The position numbers were made by a program, and so were the translations under genes. The notes under the pieces were generated by a model. The model was not told where the DNA came from, made no database searches, and was given only the letters and a program-made list of their open reading frames with translations. Shown here piece after piece: positions 1 to 5,917 of a stretch of 6,372 bases of DNA (its first letter is position 1; each line of letters starts with the position of its first letter). The stretch spans positions 1 to 6,372 of the forward strand of contig JBCBQC010000175.1 in the NCBI GenBank assembly GCA_039820405.1, written 5' to 3'. This DNA is from CALLVY01 sp937899855. Lineage in GTDB: Bacteria > Bacteroidota > Bacteroidia > Chitinophagales > Saprospiraceae.

Positions 1-285
1 CTGCCGGCCCAGCAATAGGGGCCGGTACAGGGCCAGGAAGCGCTCGCAGTCCGGCGGGAACGTCCCGGTGGGGTCAGTGGCTTCCGGGATGGGGGTCTCC
101 CGAGGGTATCCCGCCGGTAACTTTGGAGGGGGAAGGCAGCCTTCCTCATTTGGCGGGAAGCATTGTTGGGTCGGGGCCAGCCCCGACCGCCAGTGGTGGT
201 TGACAGCCTCGGGGACCACCCGTTGGATCGGGGCCGTACCCAGGCCCCAGCAAAAACAAAGTCCCAGTAAAAAATATCGCTTCAT
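1..285 (-). CDS. Secreted hypothetical protein, 5' end only (cut by left edge)
   Basis: Reading the minus strand from an ATG at 285-283 gives 95 codons with no stop up to base 1, so the C-terminus lies outside the window. The protein starts MKRYFLLGLCFCWGLGTAP, a classic Sec signal peptide: positive Lys-Arg, a hydrophobic core at about residues 4-16, and small residues at 16-18 where cleavage is likely. No lipobox precedes the early cysteines (C10, C12), so a lipoprotein is less likely. The mature part is rich in Pro (a PPP run near residue 52), has cysteines at about 42, 50 and 80, and ends in an Leu/Arg-rich stretch; I recognise no domain. There is no good ribosome site next to the start; an AAGGAA lies about 20 bases upstream, too far to be convincing. 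The signal peptide and this strand's plausible composition make it the real gene rather than the plus-strand frame over the same bases. Function unknown, probably periplasmic or exported. Confidence 0.72.
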   Translation of the reverse strand, partial: MKRYFLLGLCFCWGLGTAPIQRVVPEAVNHHWRSGLAPTQQCFPPNEEGCLPPPKLPAGYPRETPIPEATDPTGTFPPDCERFLALYRPLLLGRQ

Positions 286-342
286 CAAGGGCGCTTGGTG
301 CTATTCCTTACCCGGCCGGCAGCCTTCCCCAGCGGGGAAAAG

Positions 343-364
343 GCCAGGCTCCCACGAGCCTGGC
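343..364 (-). terminator. Perfect 9-bp stem, 4-nt loop hairpin; possible minus-strand terminator or attenuator
   Basis: GCCAGGCTC (343-351) and GAGCCTGGC (356-364) are exact reverse complements around the loop CCAC. Read on the minus strand the stem is followed by C-TTTT-CCCC, a short T run, so a weak intrinsic terminator or an attenuator in the leader of the minus-strand gene at 285 fits best. On the plus strand no T run follows. A second, weaker stem (TTCCCC-AGC-GGGGAA, 325-339) lies just beside it. No gene reads into it from the right, so it could equally be a dispersed palindromic repeat. Confidence 0.35.
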
Positions 365-374
365 GTCCAATCAA

Positions 375-557
375 GGGGATTTAGGTTGTGTCTTACAAAT
401 ACCCATCGGTGAATCTGATCCATCTTTAGAACCTCTCCGTCGCCTATTCCGAGCCCAGTAGCTCTGGCTATTGGGCGCGGAATAAGGCTCGGCGAGAACC
501 AAAATCTGGATTACCTTCCTCCAAAAGCATCTATAAGACACAACCTAATCTTTCCCC
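375..557. mobile_element. MITE-like palindromic element, 183 bp
   Basis: The core terminal repeats are a perfect 15-bp pair: TTAGGTTGTGTCTTA (381-395) and TAAGACACAACCTAA (534-548). They extend outward, with a 3-base length difference, to GGGG at 375-378 and CCCC at 554-557. The five bases ATCAA occur immediately outside on both sides (370-374 and 558-562), as expected of a target-site duplication. The interior is itself a long imperfect palindrome with a clear hairpin at 443-487. There is no room for a transposase, so if mobile it is non-autonomous. Alternatives are a structured RNA gene or a bidirectional terminator. I do not recognise the terminal sequence as a named IS family. Confidence 0.42.
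443..487. repeat. Long imperfect hairpin inside the MITE-like element
   Basis: The left arm CCTATTCCG (443-451) pairs with CGGAATAAGG (478-487) with one bulged base. After an A/G mismatch GCCCA (453-457) pairs with TGGGC (472-476), and GTAGC (458-462) pairs with GCTAT (467-471) using one G-T pair, around the loop TCTG. That is about 19 pairs in 45 bases. Weaker complementarity continues outside the arms. A hairpin at the centre of an element with inverted ends is usual for fold-back MITEs, and would also stabilise an RNA. Confidence 0.55.
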
Positions 558-684
558 ATCAAATGCGCCAGTTCCACACTGGTGGTCCACAGCGCAATAC
601 GTGCTTATCCATTCGGTATTAGAATAATTGTTGGCAAAATGTAAATGTATAGTTGTAAAATGCGTAACTTACTCAAGCGATAAG

Positions 685-710
685 CCTGCCCCCCACGATG
701 GAGGGGCAGG
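685..710. repeat. GC-rich hairpin
   Basis: CCTGCCCC (685-692) is the exact reverse complement of GGGGCAGG (703-710). Inside, CCA (693-695) can pair with TGG (699-701) around CGA, leaving one bulged A, so the whole 26-base unit folds tightly. No T run follows on either strand, so an intrinsic terminator is not well supported. It stands alone in AT-richer DNA between the MITE-like element and the 20-bp inverted-repeat pair. Confidence 0.45.
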
Positions 711-759
711 AAGCGTACTAAAGATCGGGCGCCACCCTTTGCGCTAAAAAGTATATCGG

Positions 760-1044
760 TCATCACACCACACCCTTAGCCAAGGGGCTTTGTCAGCAAT
801 CAATAGTCCGCATTTGGCGATCAATAACACGCTACTGGGCTTACTGCAAGCAGTACCAATAGACCGTATAAAAACCATTCTAAACGATAAAAATGAAATG
901 TTGAAACTAACTCAACACTAGGTGGGTATGGGGGTGATGACCGTTGTAAATACAGTGGCAAGATAGGGAAAAGCCCGGAAGATCACAAACTTTTTACGCG
1001 GACCTCCCGGGAATTTTTGGTAGACTAAGGGTGTGGTGTGATGA
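760..1044. repeat. Perfect 20-bp inverted-repeat pair bounding a 245-bp segment
   Basis: TCATCACACCACACCCTTAG at 760-779 is the exact reverse complement of 1025-1044. No mismatch occurs over 20 bases, and the pairing stops at both ends. The enclosed 245 bases (780-1024) contain no convincing ORF. No target-site duplication is evident outside the arms (ATCGG on the left, TTAGA on the right). Two readings are possible: an invertible segment like the phase-variable promoters of Bacteroidota, or ends of mobile elements, in which case the arms' sequence (CTAAGGGTGTGG when read outward from the segment) suggests the elements would lie outside rather than inside the pair. No recombinase is encoded in the window. 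Confidence 0.6.
958..989 (-). promoter_or_regulatory. Weak candidate Bacteroidota-type promoter, facing left
   Basis: On the minus strand TTTG (989-986) is followed after exactly 20 bases by TATCTTGC (965-958). The Bacteroidota consensus is TTTG, about 19-21 bases, then TAnnTTTG. The -33 box and spacing match; the -7 box matches 4 of 6 fixed positions. It lies inside the 20-bp inverted-repeat pair, so as drawn it points away from the TPR-like gene and would point toward it if the segment inverted. Such a match can easily occur by chance in AT-rich DNA. Confidence 0.15.
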
Positions 1045-1138
1045 TTAGACGAGTGTGATGTCGCCGATAATAATTTGATCACCCGTTCCCCCTTTCAATT
1101 TTTTTTGATCCTTTTTTGATAGGATTTTGATTGCCTTA

Positions 1139-1183
1139 ATGAAAGTGGATTCTGATACCATATTACAGGAATTTAGAGGTTGA
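1139..1183 (+). CDS. Tiny ORF, 14 codons, possible leader peptide
   Basis: ATG at 1139 opens a 14-codon frame (MKVDSDTILQEFRG) ending in TGA at 1181-1183. The last base of that stop is the first base of the next small ORF's ATG (TGATG junction), the arrangement used for translational coupling. It has no recognisable motif and no clear ribosome site. It could be a leader peptide of the downstream TPR-like gene, a decayed gene start, or chance. Confidence 0.15.
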   Translation: MKVDSDTILQEFRG

Positions 1184-1260
1184 TGAATGTCTTTAATTTA
1201 AAGAAGGTCGGTTTCCAAATCGGTACTGAAAACACAAAGGACTCCTCGACCGTATTCTAA
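1183..1260 (+). CDS. Tiny ORF, 25 codons, possible small peptide or leader
   Basis: ATG at 1183 opens 25 codons ending in TAA at 1258-1260. The peptide begins MNVFNLKKVGFQIG and continues with a polar Thr/Ser/Asp-rich tail. An AGAGG (1175-1179) precedes the ATG by three bases, a closer match to a Shine-Dalgarno than most genes here have, though the spacing is short. It overlaps the preceding 14-codon ORF by one base and ends 60 bases before the TPR-like gene's ATG. A short Asn-Leu-Lys-Lys N-terminus is loosely reminiscent of Bacteroidota peptide leaders, but there is no Gly-Gly site or core, so I assign no function. Confidence 0.2.
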   Translation: MNVFNLKKVGFQIGTENTKDSSTVF

Positions 1261-1320
1261 ATGTTATAAAAGGTGCATTGATTCGATTTTTTGTTAATCA
1301 ACCGAATGCGTGTATTCATT

Positions 1321-2745
1321 ATGAAGAATTTAACAGACTATATTCGAAGCATAAATCCACAGCTCTTGAGACTCATACCGGGTAAAGTGGGGGACTTAAT
1401 CAAAACTATTCAGGCTAATAATTTCCTCTCCGAAGCGGCGCTGATTGCTCATATTTGTGGTAGTGATCGACCTCGAAAATACTACCTCAACCTCAAGTCT
1501 GAAGCGGTAAAAATTCTTCAGGCACTGATGATGGTAAGCACTTCAAAAGAAGATGGAGAGGTGAAAAAAAAGTTGGATTTTTGTAGAAAAAACTTTGCAG
1601 TCGGGCAAAAATTTCTGGGTAAAGGCGTCCAAGAAGAGGGTTTGAGGCTCATCAAGCAGGCACACCGAATCGCCGTTGAATATGATTTCGTGCATCTGGC
1701 CAGTGAGCTATCGAGTGTACTGTATTACCACTATGCGTTCTATGAACGCAACAAACGATTGGCCAATGGCTATGCCGAGCAAGTGGATCACTACTGTGAG
1801 TCCTACCGGAATGAAAAAAAGGCAGAGTATCATTTGTATCAAGTCATCGCCGATCTAGATGCAACACTGAAACCTTTGGAAATCAAACAAGCACTGGACA
1901 GTGTAATTGCCTTAGATGGAGATAGCCTAAGATATCAAACTTGTCTCAAGATGTTGTACGTGATCTACGGATTCAATATTGGCGACTATCGCTTGGTACT
2001 AGATCAGTGCCAATCTACCATTGAGTTCCTCGTTGATAAGAAAGGGGTGTACCGGTCTCACTATTTTTTCTTTTACAACAATATGGCTATCGCTCAAATT
2101 GCATTGAAAAGACCATCTGATGCAGCGCAGAATCTTGCACTGGCAAGTCGGTACGCCCACGTCAGGACCATCAATGAAAAGCTGGTGTTTTTATACCAAA
2201 CCATCAACGCCCTCCACGCCGGCCAATACGACCAAGCCTACGCCCTCTACCGCGCCCACCGCAAGTGCAAATTTGAACGGATCCGCCAGCAGTTTGCCAT
2301 CATCGAGGCCTACCTCTGCTTTTTGGCCCACCTGGGTTACCTCCAACTGGAAGGCAAATTTCGAATCGGCAAATACCTCAACGATACCTTTAAGGCCCAA
2401 AGCGACAAATGCGGCAGCAACATCAGCATCATCATCGCCGAACTCTTGGTCTACCTGGCGCGCAACCGGGGCAAATTCATCGACCGGATTGAGGCGGTCA
2501 ACAATTACAGCTACCGCCACCTCAAGAGCGAGGACACCAAACGGGCCAAACGCTTTATCAAAATCCTCTGCCTCCTGCCCCGCGCCAATTTTAAAGCCTC
2601 CGCCCTCCGACGGATCGCCGCCCGGCAGATTCGCTACCTGGAAGCAAATCCCATCAGCATGGGCAATAACGTCTCTATCGAAATCATTCCCTTCGAAGAC
2701 CTGCTGGCCATGATTTTAAGCAAGCTGGAACGCAGGGTGGCTTGA
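1321..2745 (+). CDS. All-helical TPR-like repeat protein
   Basis: Translation from ATG 1321 gives 474 residues. In-frame upstream starts exist (ATG 1306, TTG 1291); 1321 was chosen because MKNLTDYIRSINPQ begins a clean amphipathic helix, and none of the three has a ribosome site. There is no signal peptide or membrane segment, so it should be cytoplasmic. The whole chain reads as paired amphipathic helices with TPR-like spacing, for example residues about 95-140 (LRLIKQAHRIAVEYDF), 255-280 (AIAQIALKRPSDAAQNLALAS) and 288-315 (INALHAGQYDQAYALYRAH). The N-terminal start and a segment near 405-425 rich in Arg/Lys followed by FIKILCLL recall uncharacterised helical-repeat proteins common in Bacteroidota; this is from memory of family style. 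The likely role is protein-protein binding; no catalytic motif is seen. It stops 54 bases before the DUF294 gene's preferred start and is probably in the same transcript. Composition changes inside the gene near residue 291: AT-richer before, GC-rich after, suggesting a mosaic origin. Confidence 0.8.
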   Translation: MKNLTDYIRSINPQLLRLIPGKVGDLIKTIQANNFLSEAALIAHICGSDRPRKYYLNLKSEAVKILQALMMVSTSKEDGEVKKKLDFCRKNFAVGQKFLGKGVQEEGLRLIKQAHRIAVEYDFVHLASELSSVLYYHYAFYERNKRLANGYAEQVDHYCESYRNEKKAEYHLYQVIADLDATLKPLEIKQALDSVIALDGDSLRYQTCLKMLYVIYGFNIGDYRLVLDQCQSTIEFLVDKKGVYRSHYFFFYNNMAIAQIALKRPSDAAQNLALASRYAHVRTINEKLVFLYQTINALHAGQYDQAYALYRAHRKCKFERIRQQFAIIEAYLCFLAHLGYLQLEGKFRIGKYLNDTFKAQSDKCGSNISIIIAELLVYLARNRGKFIDRIEAVNNYSYRHLKSEDTKRAKRFIKILCLLPRANFKASALRRIAARQIRYLEANPISMGNNVSIEIIPFEDLLAMILSKLERRVA

Positions 2746-2799
2746 CTAATGCTACTTTTTACCTATCTTTCTCCCCGTTCATCGATCAAGCCCATCCGT

Positions 2800-4734
2800 A
2801 TGAATAATACCATCGCCGTCCGCGTCTTTGATTTTTTAAAAAACTATCCGCCCTTCACCATGGTGGAAAAGGAGCGCTTGCTCGCGGTGGCGGAAAAAGT
2901 CGTCATCCAGTACTACGAAGCGCAACAGTTGATCTTCGAGCAGGAGAAAGGGCCCTCTGCCTACTTCTACGTCGTCAAGGAAGGGGCGGTACAGTTGTGG
3001 CGCAGGGAGGTCGACCAAAAAAGCCTGGTGGACGAATGTGACGAGGGGGACGTATTTGGCATTCGCCCCCTGATTGCCAAACGCCCCTACGTCGTCTCGG
3101 CCCAGGCGATCGAAGAGAGCCTGATTTACGCCATCCACACCAACGACTTTAAGGATATTTTTGAGCGCAATCCCAAAGTGGCCTTTTACCTGGCCTCCAA
3201 TTTTGCGGCGGGGGTCCGCAATCACTTTGGGAAAAACAACAAGGGACGCATCTTCTACGGCGACAGCAGCCGAGTTGCCTCGGAGTACCAGCTGGTGGAA
3301 GTCCAGTCGATCGACAGCAGCAAGGCACCGGTCGTTTGTTCTCCCCACACCCCCATCCAAGCGGCCGCCCAAATCATGACCAAGCAACGCGTGGGCTCCA
3401 TCATCGTGGTCGACGACGACTTTCACCCCGTGGGCATCACTACGGACAAGGATTTTCGCAAAAAGATCGCGACGGGAAAAGTGGCGCCCGAGCGCCCCAT
3501 CGCCGACATCATGTCCAGCCCGGTCATCACCTGCCCCCCGGAGCGAACCGTCGCCGACGTTCAAATCGATATGCTCCAGCATCGCGTTCATCACCTCTGT
3601 CTTACCCAGGACGGAACGCCCCATTCCAAGGTACTAGGCATCATCTCGGAGCACGACCTGCTGATCGTACAGGCCAACAACCCCGCCGTCCTCGTTCGCG
3701 AGATCAAGGGCGCCCGGTCCGGAGCGGTGCTCAAGGCCATTCGGGAAAAGGCGGAAATACTACTCGAAAAATACCTGGCCCAGGAAGTTTCCATCAAGTA
3801 CATTTCGACCATCCTCTCAGAGATCAACGATGCCCTCATCGTCCGGGCCATTCAAATTGCGGAGGCGGACTTGGCAGCCCTTTCCTTCCCCAAACCCACG
3901 ACCAGTTTTTGTTGGTTGGCACTGGGCAGCGAGGGTCGGAAAGAACAACTGCTGCGTACCGACCAGGACAACGCCATCGTTTTTGAGGACGTCGCCGCCG
4001 AAGAAGCCGAGGCCGTCAAACGCTATTACCTGGCCCTGGCCGAAAACGTCACCCTGATTTTACACGAATGTGGCTTTGCCTACTGCCCCGCCGACATGAT
4101 GGCCAGCAATCCCGCCTGGTGTCTTTCCCTGAGCGAGTGGGAACAACAATTTTCCCACTGGATGGCTGCCCCCGGCGCCCAGGAAGTCATGATGACCACC
4201 ATCTTTTTTGACTACCGACCGATTTACGGCAATTTCGATTTGGCCCAGCAAATGACCGAACACATCTTCGAGAATGTCGACGAAAAAGATGCCTACCTCA
4301 TGCAGCTGGCCAATTACGCCCTCCAAAATCCCCCGCCCCTGAGTTTCTTCCGAAATTTTATCGTCGAGAAAAACGGCGAACACAAGGACCAGTTCGACAT
4401 CAAAGCCCGGGCGATGATGCCGCTGGCCGACGCCGCGCGCGTCCTGATCCTCCAGGCCAAGGTGGGCCACATCAACAATACTTTTGAACGCTTCGATAAA
4501 TTGGCCGAAATGGATGAGAACAACCGCGAGCTGTTCGAACAGGCAGCCGATGCCTACGAAATCCTGATGCGCTTTCGAGCGGTGCAGGGCTTAAAAAACA
4601 AGAACAACGGCCGCTTTTTTAAAGTCTCCGAATTGAATAAAATGCAGCGTATGATGCTTCGCAACAGCTTCAAACCCATTAGTGAACTGCACGCCATCCT
4701 CAAGGTGCGCTTTAGATTAGGCTTGCTGGGATGA
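2800..4734 (+). CDS. cNMP-binding / CBS-pair / DUF294 nucleotidyltransferase-like protein
   Basis: The ATG at 2800 gives 644 residues and starts right at the first helix of the cNMP domain (MNNTIAVRVFDFL); an in-frame ATG at 2749 would add 17 residues that look like untranslated leader. Domains in order: cyclic-nucleotide-binding fold, residues about 13-125 (with the beta-roll segment AYFYVVKEGAVQLWRR and GDVFG); a CBS pair, about 178-290 (VGSIIVVDDD, VGITTDKDF; then DIMSSPVIT and LGIISEHDLL); the putative nucleotidyltransferase DUF294 (PF03445), about 320-460, with the hallmark ALGSEGRKEQ at 374-383 and DQDNAI at 388-393, whose two Asp are the expected metal ligands as in the GlnD N-terminal fold; and the DUF294 C-terminal helical domain (PF10335), about 490-644. 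All key motifs are intact and the length is normal for the family. It is soluble and probably senses a nucleotide through cNMP/CBS domains to control nucleotidyl transfer; substrate unknown. Its stop overlaps the exonuclease start by ATGA. Confidence 0.93.
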   Translation: MNNTIAVRVFDFLKNYPPFTMVEKERLLAVAEKVVIQYYEAQQLIFEQEKGPSAYFYVVKEGAVQLWRREVDQKSLVDECDEGDVFGIRPLIAKRPYVVSAQAIEESLIYAIHTNDFKDIFERNPKVAFYLASNFAAGVRNHFGKNNKGRIFYGDSSRVASEYQLVEVQSIDSSKAPVVCSPHTPIQAAAQIMTKQRVGSIIVVDDDFHPVGITTDKDFRKKIATGKVAPERPIADIMSSPVITCPPERTVADVQIDMLQHRVHHLCLTQDGTPHSKVLGIISEHDLLIVQANNPAVLVREIKGARSGAVLKAIREKAEILLEKYLAQEVSIKYISTILSEINDALIVRAIQIAEADLAALSFPKPTTSFCWLALGSEGRKEQLLRTDQDNAIVFEDVAAEEAEAVKRYYLALAENVTLILHECGFAYCPADMMASNPAWCLSLSEWEQQFSHWMAAPGAQEVMMTTIFFDYRPIYGNFDLAQQMTEHIFENVDEKDAYLMQLANYALQNPPPLSFFRNFIVEKNGEHKDQFDIKARAMMPLADAARVLILQAKVGHINNTFERFDKLAEMDENNRELFEQAADAYEILMRFRAVQGLKNKNNGRFFKVSELNKMQRMMLRNSFKPISELHAILKVRFRLGLLG

Positions 4735-5402
4735 GGTTTGATTTTTGGAATCGAAAAAAAGACCATCCCGAATTTTGGCGGGAATACCTGGCCGTGGTGG
4801 CGAAAAAACGAAGCCCACAAACGCCCATCGACGCCCTGGACTTCGTAGTTTTTGATACCGAAACTACGGGCCTCGATACCAGGGCGGATAAGCTGTTGAC
4901 CATCGGGGCAGTACGGCTCCGTGACCAGCGCATCGACCTGGCCGATGGTTTTGAAACCCGAATTTTACAACGCGACAATTACCAAACCGCCGCCATCCCC
5001 ATCCACGGCATCGTGCCGGATAAGGAAAAGGGACTGCCCCCATCCGAGGCGCTCCAGCGCTTTGTAAGGTACCTGGGCCGCAGCATCCTAGTCGGACACA
5101 ACGTTGGCTTTGACCTGCAAATGATCAACCGGGGGCTGTTGGCCATGGACGGTGGCAAACTGAAAAATGCCTACCTGGATACCGCCAAGCTGGCCATCCG
5201 CGTCGAACACCTCCAGCCCAGCTCCGTGCTCGACCCCCGCGCCTTTACCCTCGATGCCCTTTGCCAACGCTACGGCATCCGCATGCACGACCGACACAAT
5301 GCGGCGGGGGATGCCTTACTCACCGCCATTCTGTTGTTGAAATTGCTGGCCCAATTGAAGAAAAGAGGGGTAAATACTTGGCGGGATTTGCGGCGACGCT
5401 AA
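4731..5402 (+). CDS. DEDDh-family 3'-5' exonuclease (DnaQ / Pol III epsilon-like)
   Basis: The 223-residue protein carries all exonuclease motifs: Exo I FDTETTG with D42 and E44; Exo II GHNVGFD with D128; Exo III RHNAAGDA with H189 and D194. The histidine makes it DEDDh type, like the epsilon proofreading subunit, RNase T and oligoribonuclease. About 35 residues precede the domain (charged and aromatic, DFWNRKKDHPEFWREYL), and a short basic tail follows (RDLRRR). It lacks the long C-terminal extension by which proofreading epsilon binds polymerase, so it is more likely a stand-alone nuclease than the replicative subunit. The start is fixed by the ATGA overlap with the DUF294 gene, which implies coupled translation. 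DUF294 proteins are often found beside such an exonuclease in other bacteria, so the two probably work together; the nucleic-acid substrate cannot be told from the sequence. Confidence 0.92.
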   Translation: MRFDFWNRKKDHPEFWREYLAVVAKKRSPQTPIDALDFVVFDTETTGLDTRADKLLTIGAVRLRDQRIDLADGFETRILQRDNYQTAAIPIHGIVPDKEKGLPPSEALQRFVRYLGRSILVGHNVGFDLQMINRGLLAMDGGKLKNAYLDTAKLAIRVEHLQPSSVLDPRAFTLDALCQRYGIRMHDRHNAAGDALLTAILLLKLLAQLKKRGVNTWRDLRRR

Positions 5403-5405
5403 GCA

Positions 5406-5458
5406 GTATCCGAATAAGGCTGCGACAATCTGGAATAAGAATGCGTCCGGTCGGATAC
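5406..5458. repeat. Inverted and direct repeats upstream of the DoxX-like gene
   Basis: GTATCCGA (5406-5413) and TCGGATAC (5451-5458) are exact inverted 8-mers. Between and overlapping them, GAATAAGnnTGCG occurs twice, at 5412-5424 and 5433-5445, exactly 21 bases apart, about two helical turns on the same DNA face. Such symmetry suggests a transcription-factor site or a weak hairpin in the 99-bp gap between the exonuclease and the DoxX-like gene. A TATCTTTA at 5466-5473 resembles a Bacteroidota -7 box but has no TTTG at the right distance. Confidence 0.3.
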
Positions 5459-5501
5459 CAGGGCTTATCTTTACAATATCACCAGCTCAAAAAGCACCAG
5501 C

Positions 5502-5861
5502 ATGAAAAAGCGACTTCCCCCGGTACTGGGACTTATCCTACTGGCCAGCGCGATTGGTCACCTGGTCAATCCAGATTTCTACGCGGCGATGATTCCTCCC
5601 TTTATCCCCGCGAGCTTGGCCAATATCCTGGCCACCATCACCGAGGCCGGCGTCGGCATCCTACTGCTCCTCCCCCGCTACCGCCACTGGGGCGGGCTGG
5701 GCTTTATCCTGCTGATGCTCGCCTTTCTCCCCATCCACGTTTGGGACCTGTTCCGGGAAGATCCCGCCATCGGGCCCGCACCGGCTCCCCTCATCCGCCT
5801 TTTGCTACAGTTCCTACTGATCTATGCCGGCTACTGGGTATACCGCAACAACCGGCCTTAG
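5502..5861 (+). CDS. DoxX-like small integral membrane protein
   Basis: The 119-residue protein has four predicted membrane helices, at about 6-22, 40-58, 65-83 and 95-114. The pattern is typical of the DoxX/DoxX-like family: a first helix ending ASAIGHLVNPDFY, then MIPPFIPASLANI, a Glu in the second helix (TEAGVGILLLLPRYR), a GGLGFILLMLAFLPIHVWD third helix, and an LLLQFLLIYAGYWVYR end. Family members are inner-membrane proteins, some linked to thiol or quinone redox chemistry, but most, including this short type, have no proven activity. The start at ATG 5502 has no ribosome site, as is usual here. It follows the exonuclease by 99 bases with its own possible promoter signals and faces the DUF2721-like gene tail to tail, 56 bases away, with no clear terminator hairpin between them. 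Confidence 0.85.
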   Translation: MKKRLPPVLGLILLASAIGHLVNPDFYAAMIPPFIPASLANILATITEAGVGILLLLPRYRHWGGLGFILLMLAFLPIHVWDLFREDPAIGPAPAPLIRLLLQFLLIYAGYWVYRNNRP

Positions 5862-5917
5862 GCAAGGTACCGAGGAAACTAGCCCCTTTGCACCGCACTA
5901 GAAGCCAGGTAAGGAAA

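Larger units (their letters stand above)
286..1320. other. Long AT-richer intergenic region with nested inverted repeats
   Basis: No convincing gene larger than about 25 codons is visible in this 1-kb stretch on either strand. It contains, left to right, a 9-bp hairpin, a MITE-like palindromic element, a strong GC-rich hairpin, a 20-bp inverted-repeat pair, a T-rich tract (about 1098-1128, with TTTTGAT occurring three times 10-12 bases apart), two tiny overlapping ORFs, and a 13-base palindrome at 1191-1203 (CTTTAA-T-TTAAAG). Smaller symmetric signals are TACTGC-AA-GCAGTA at 842-855 and two copies of GC(A/G)ATCAATA at 796 and 817, 21 bases apart. The composition is AT-richer than the genes right of about 2200. 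It separates a minus-strand gene from a plus-strand operon, so it must hold divergent promoters, but I could not place a good Bacteroidota -33/-7 pair directly in front of either gene. Confidence 0.7.

Noticed and set aside
68..412. 114-codon plus-strand frame at the left end
   Set aside because: Low-complexity Gly/Pro/Arg-rich translation with no domain; it lies antisense to a frame with a clear signal peptide and runs into hairpin DNA.
780..1024. CRISPR array, tRNA or rRNA in the gene-poor region
   Set aside because: No regularly spaced direct repeats, no cloverleaf and no rRNA-like sequence were seen; only inverted repeats are present.
2120..2713. 197-codon plus-strand frame overlapping the TPR-like gene
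   Set aside because: Ser/Thr/Pro/Ala-rich out-of-frame reading that opens just where the gene becomes GC-rich; the helical frame fits better and covers the whole length.
2749..2799. ATG 2749 as the start of the DUF294 gene
   Set aside because: It adds 17 residues without family character; 2800 begins directly at the cNMP domain. It cannot be excluded without homologues.
2836..3624. 262-codon minus-strand frame
   Set aside because: It is antisense to the cNMP/CBS region of the DUF294 protein, whose motifs are intact; the His/Asp/Val-rich translation is typical of GC-rich antisense.
5862..5917. Bidirectional terminator between the convergent genes
   Set aside because: No stem of useful length with a T run was found in these 56 bases.
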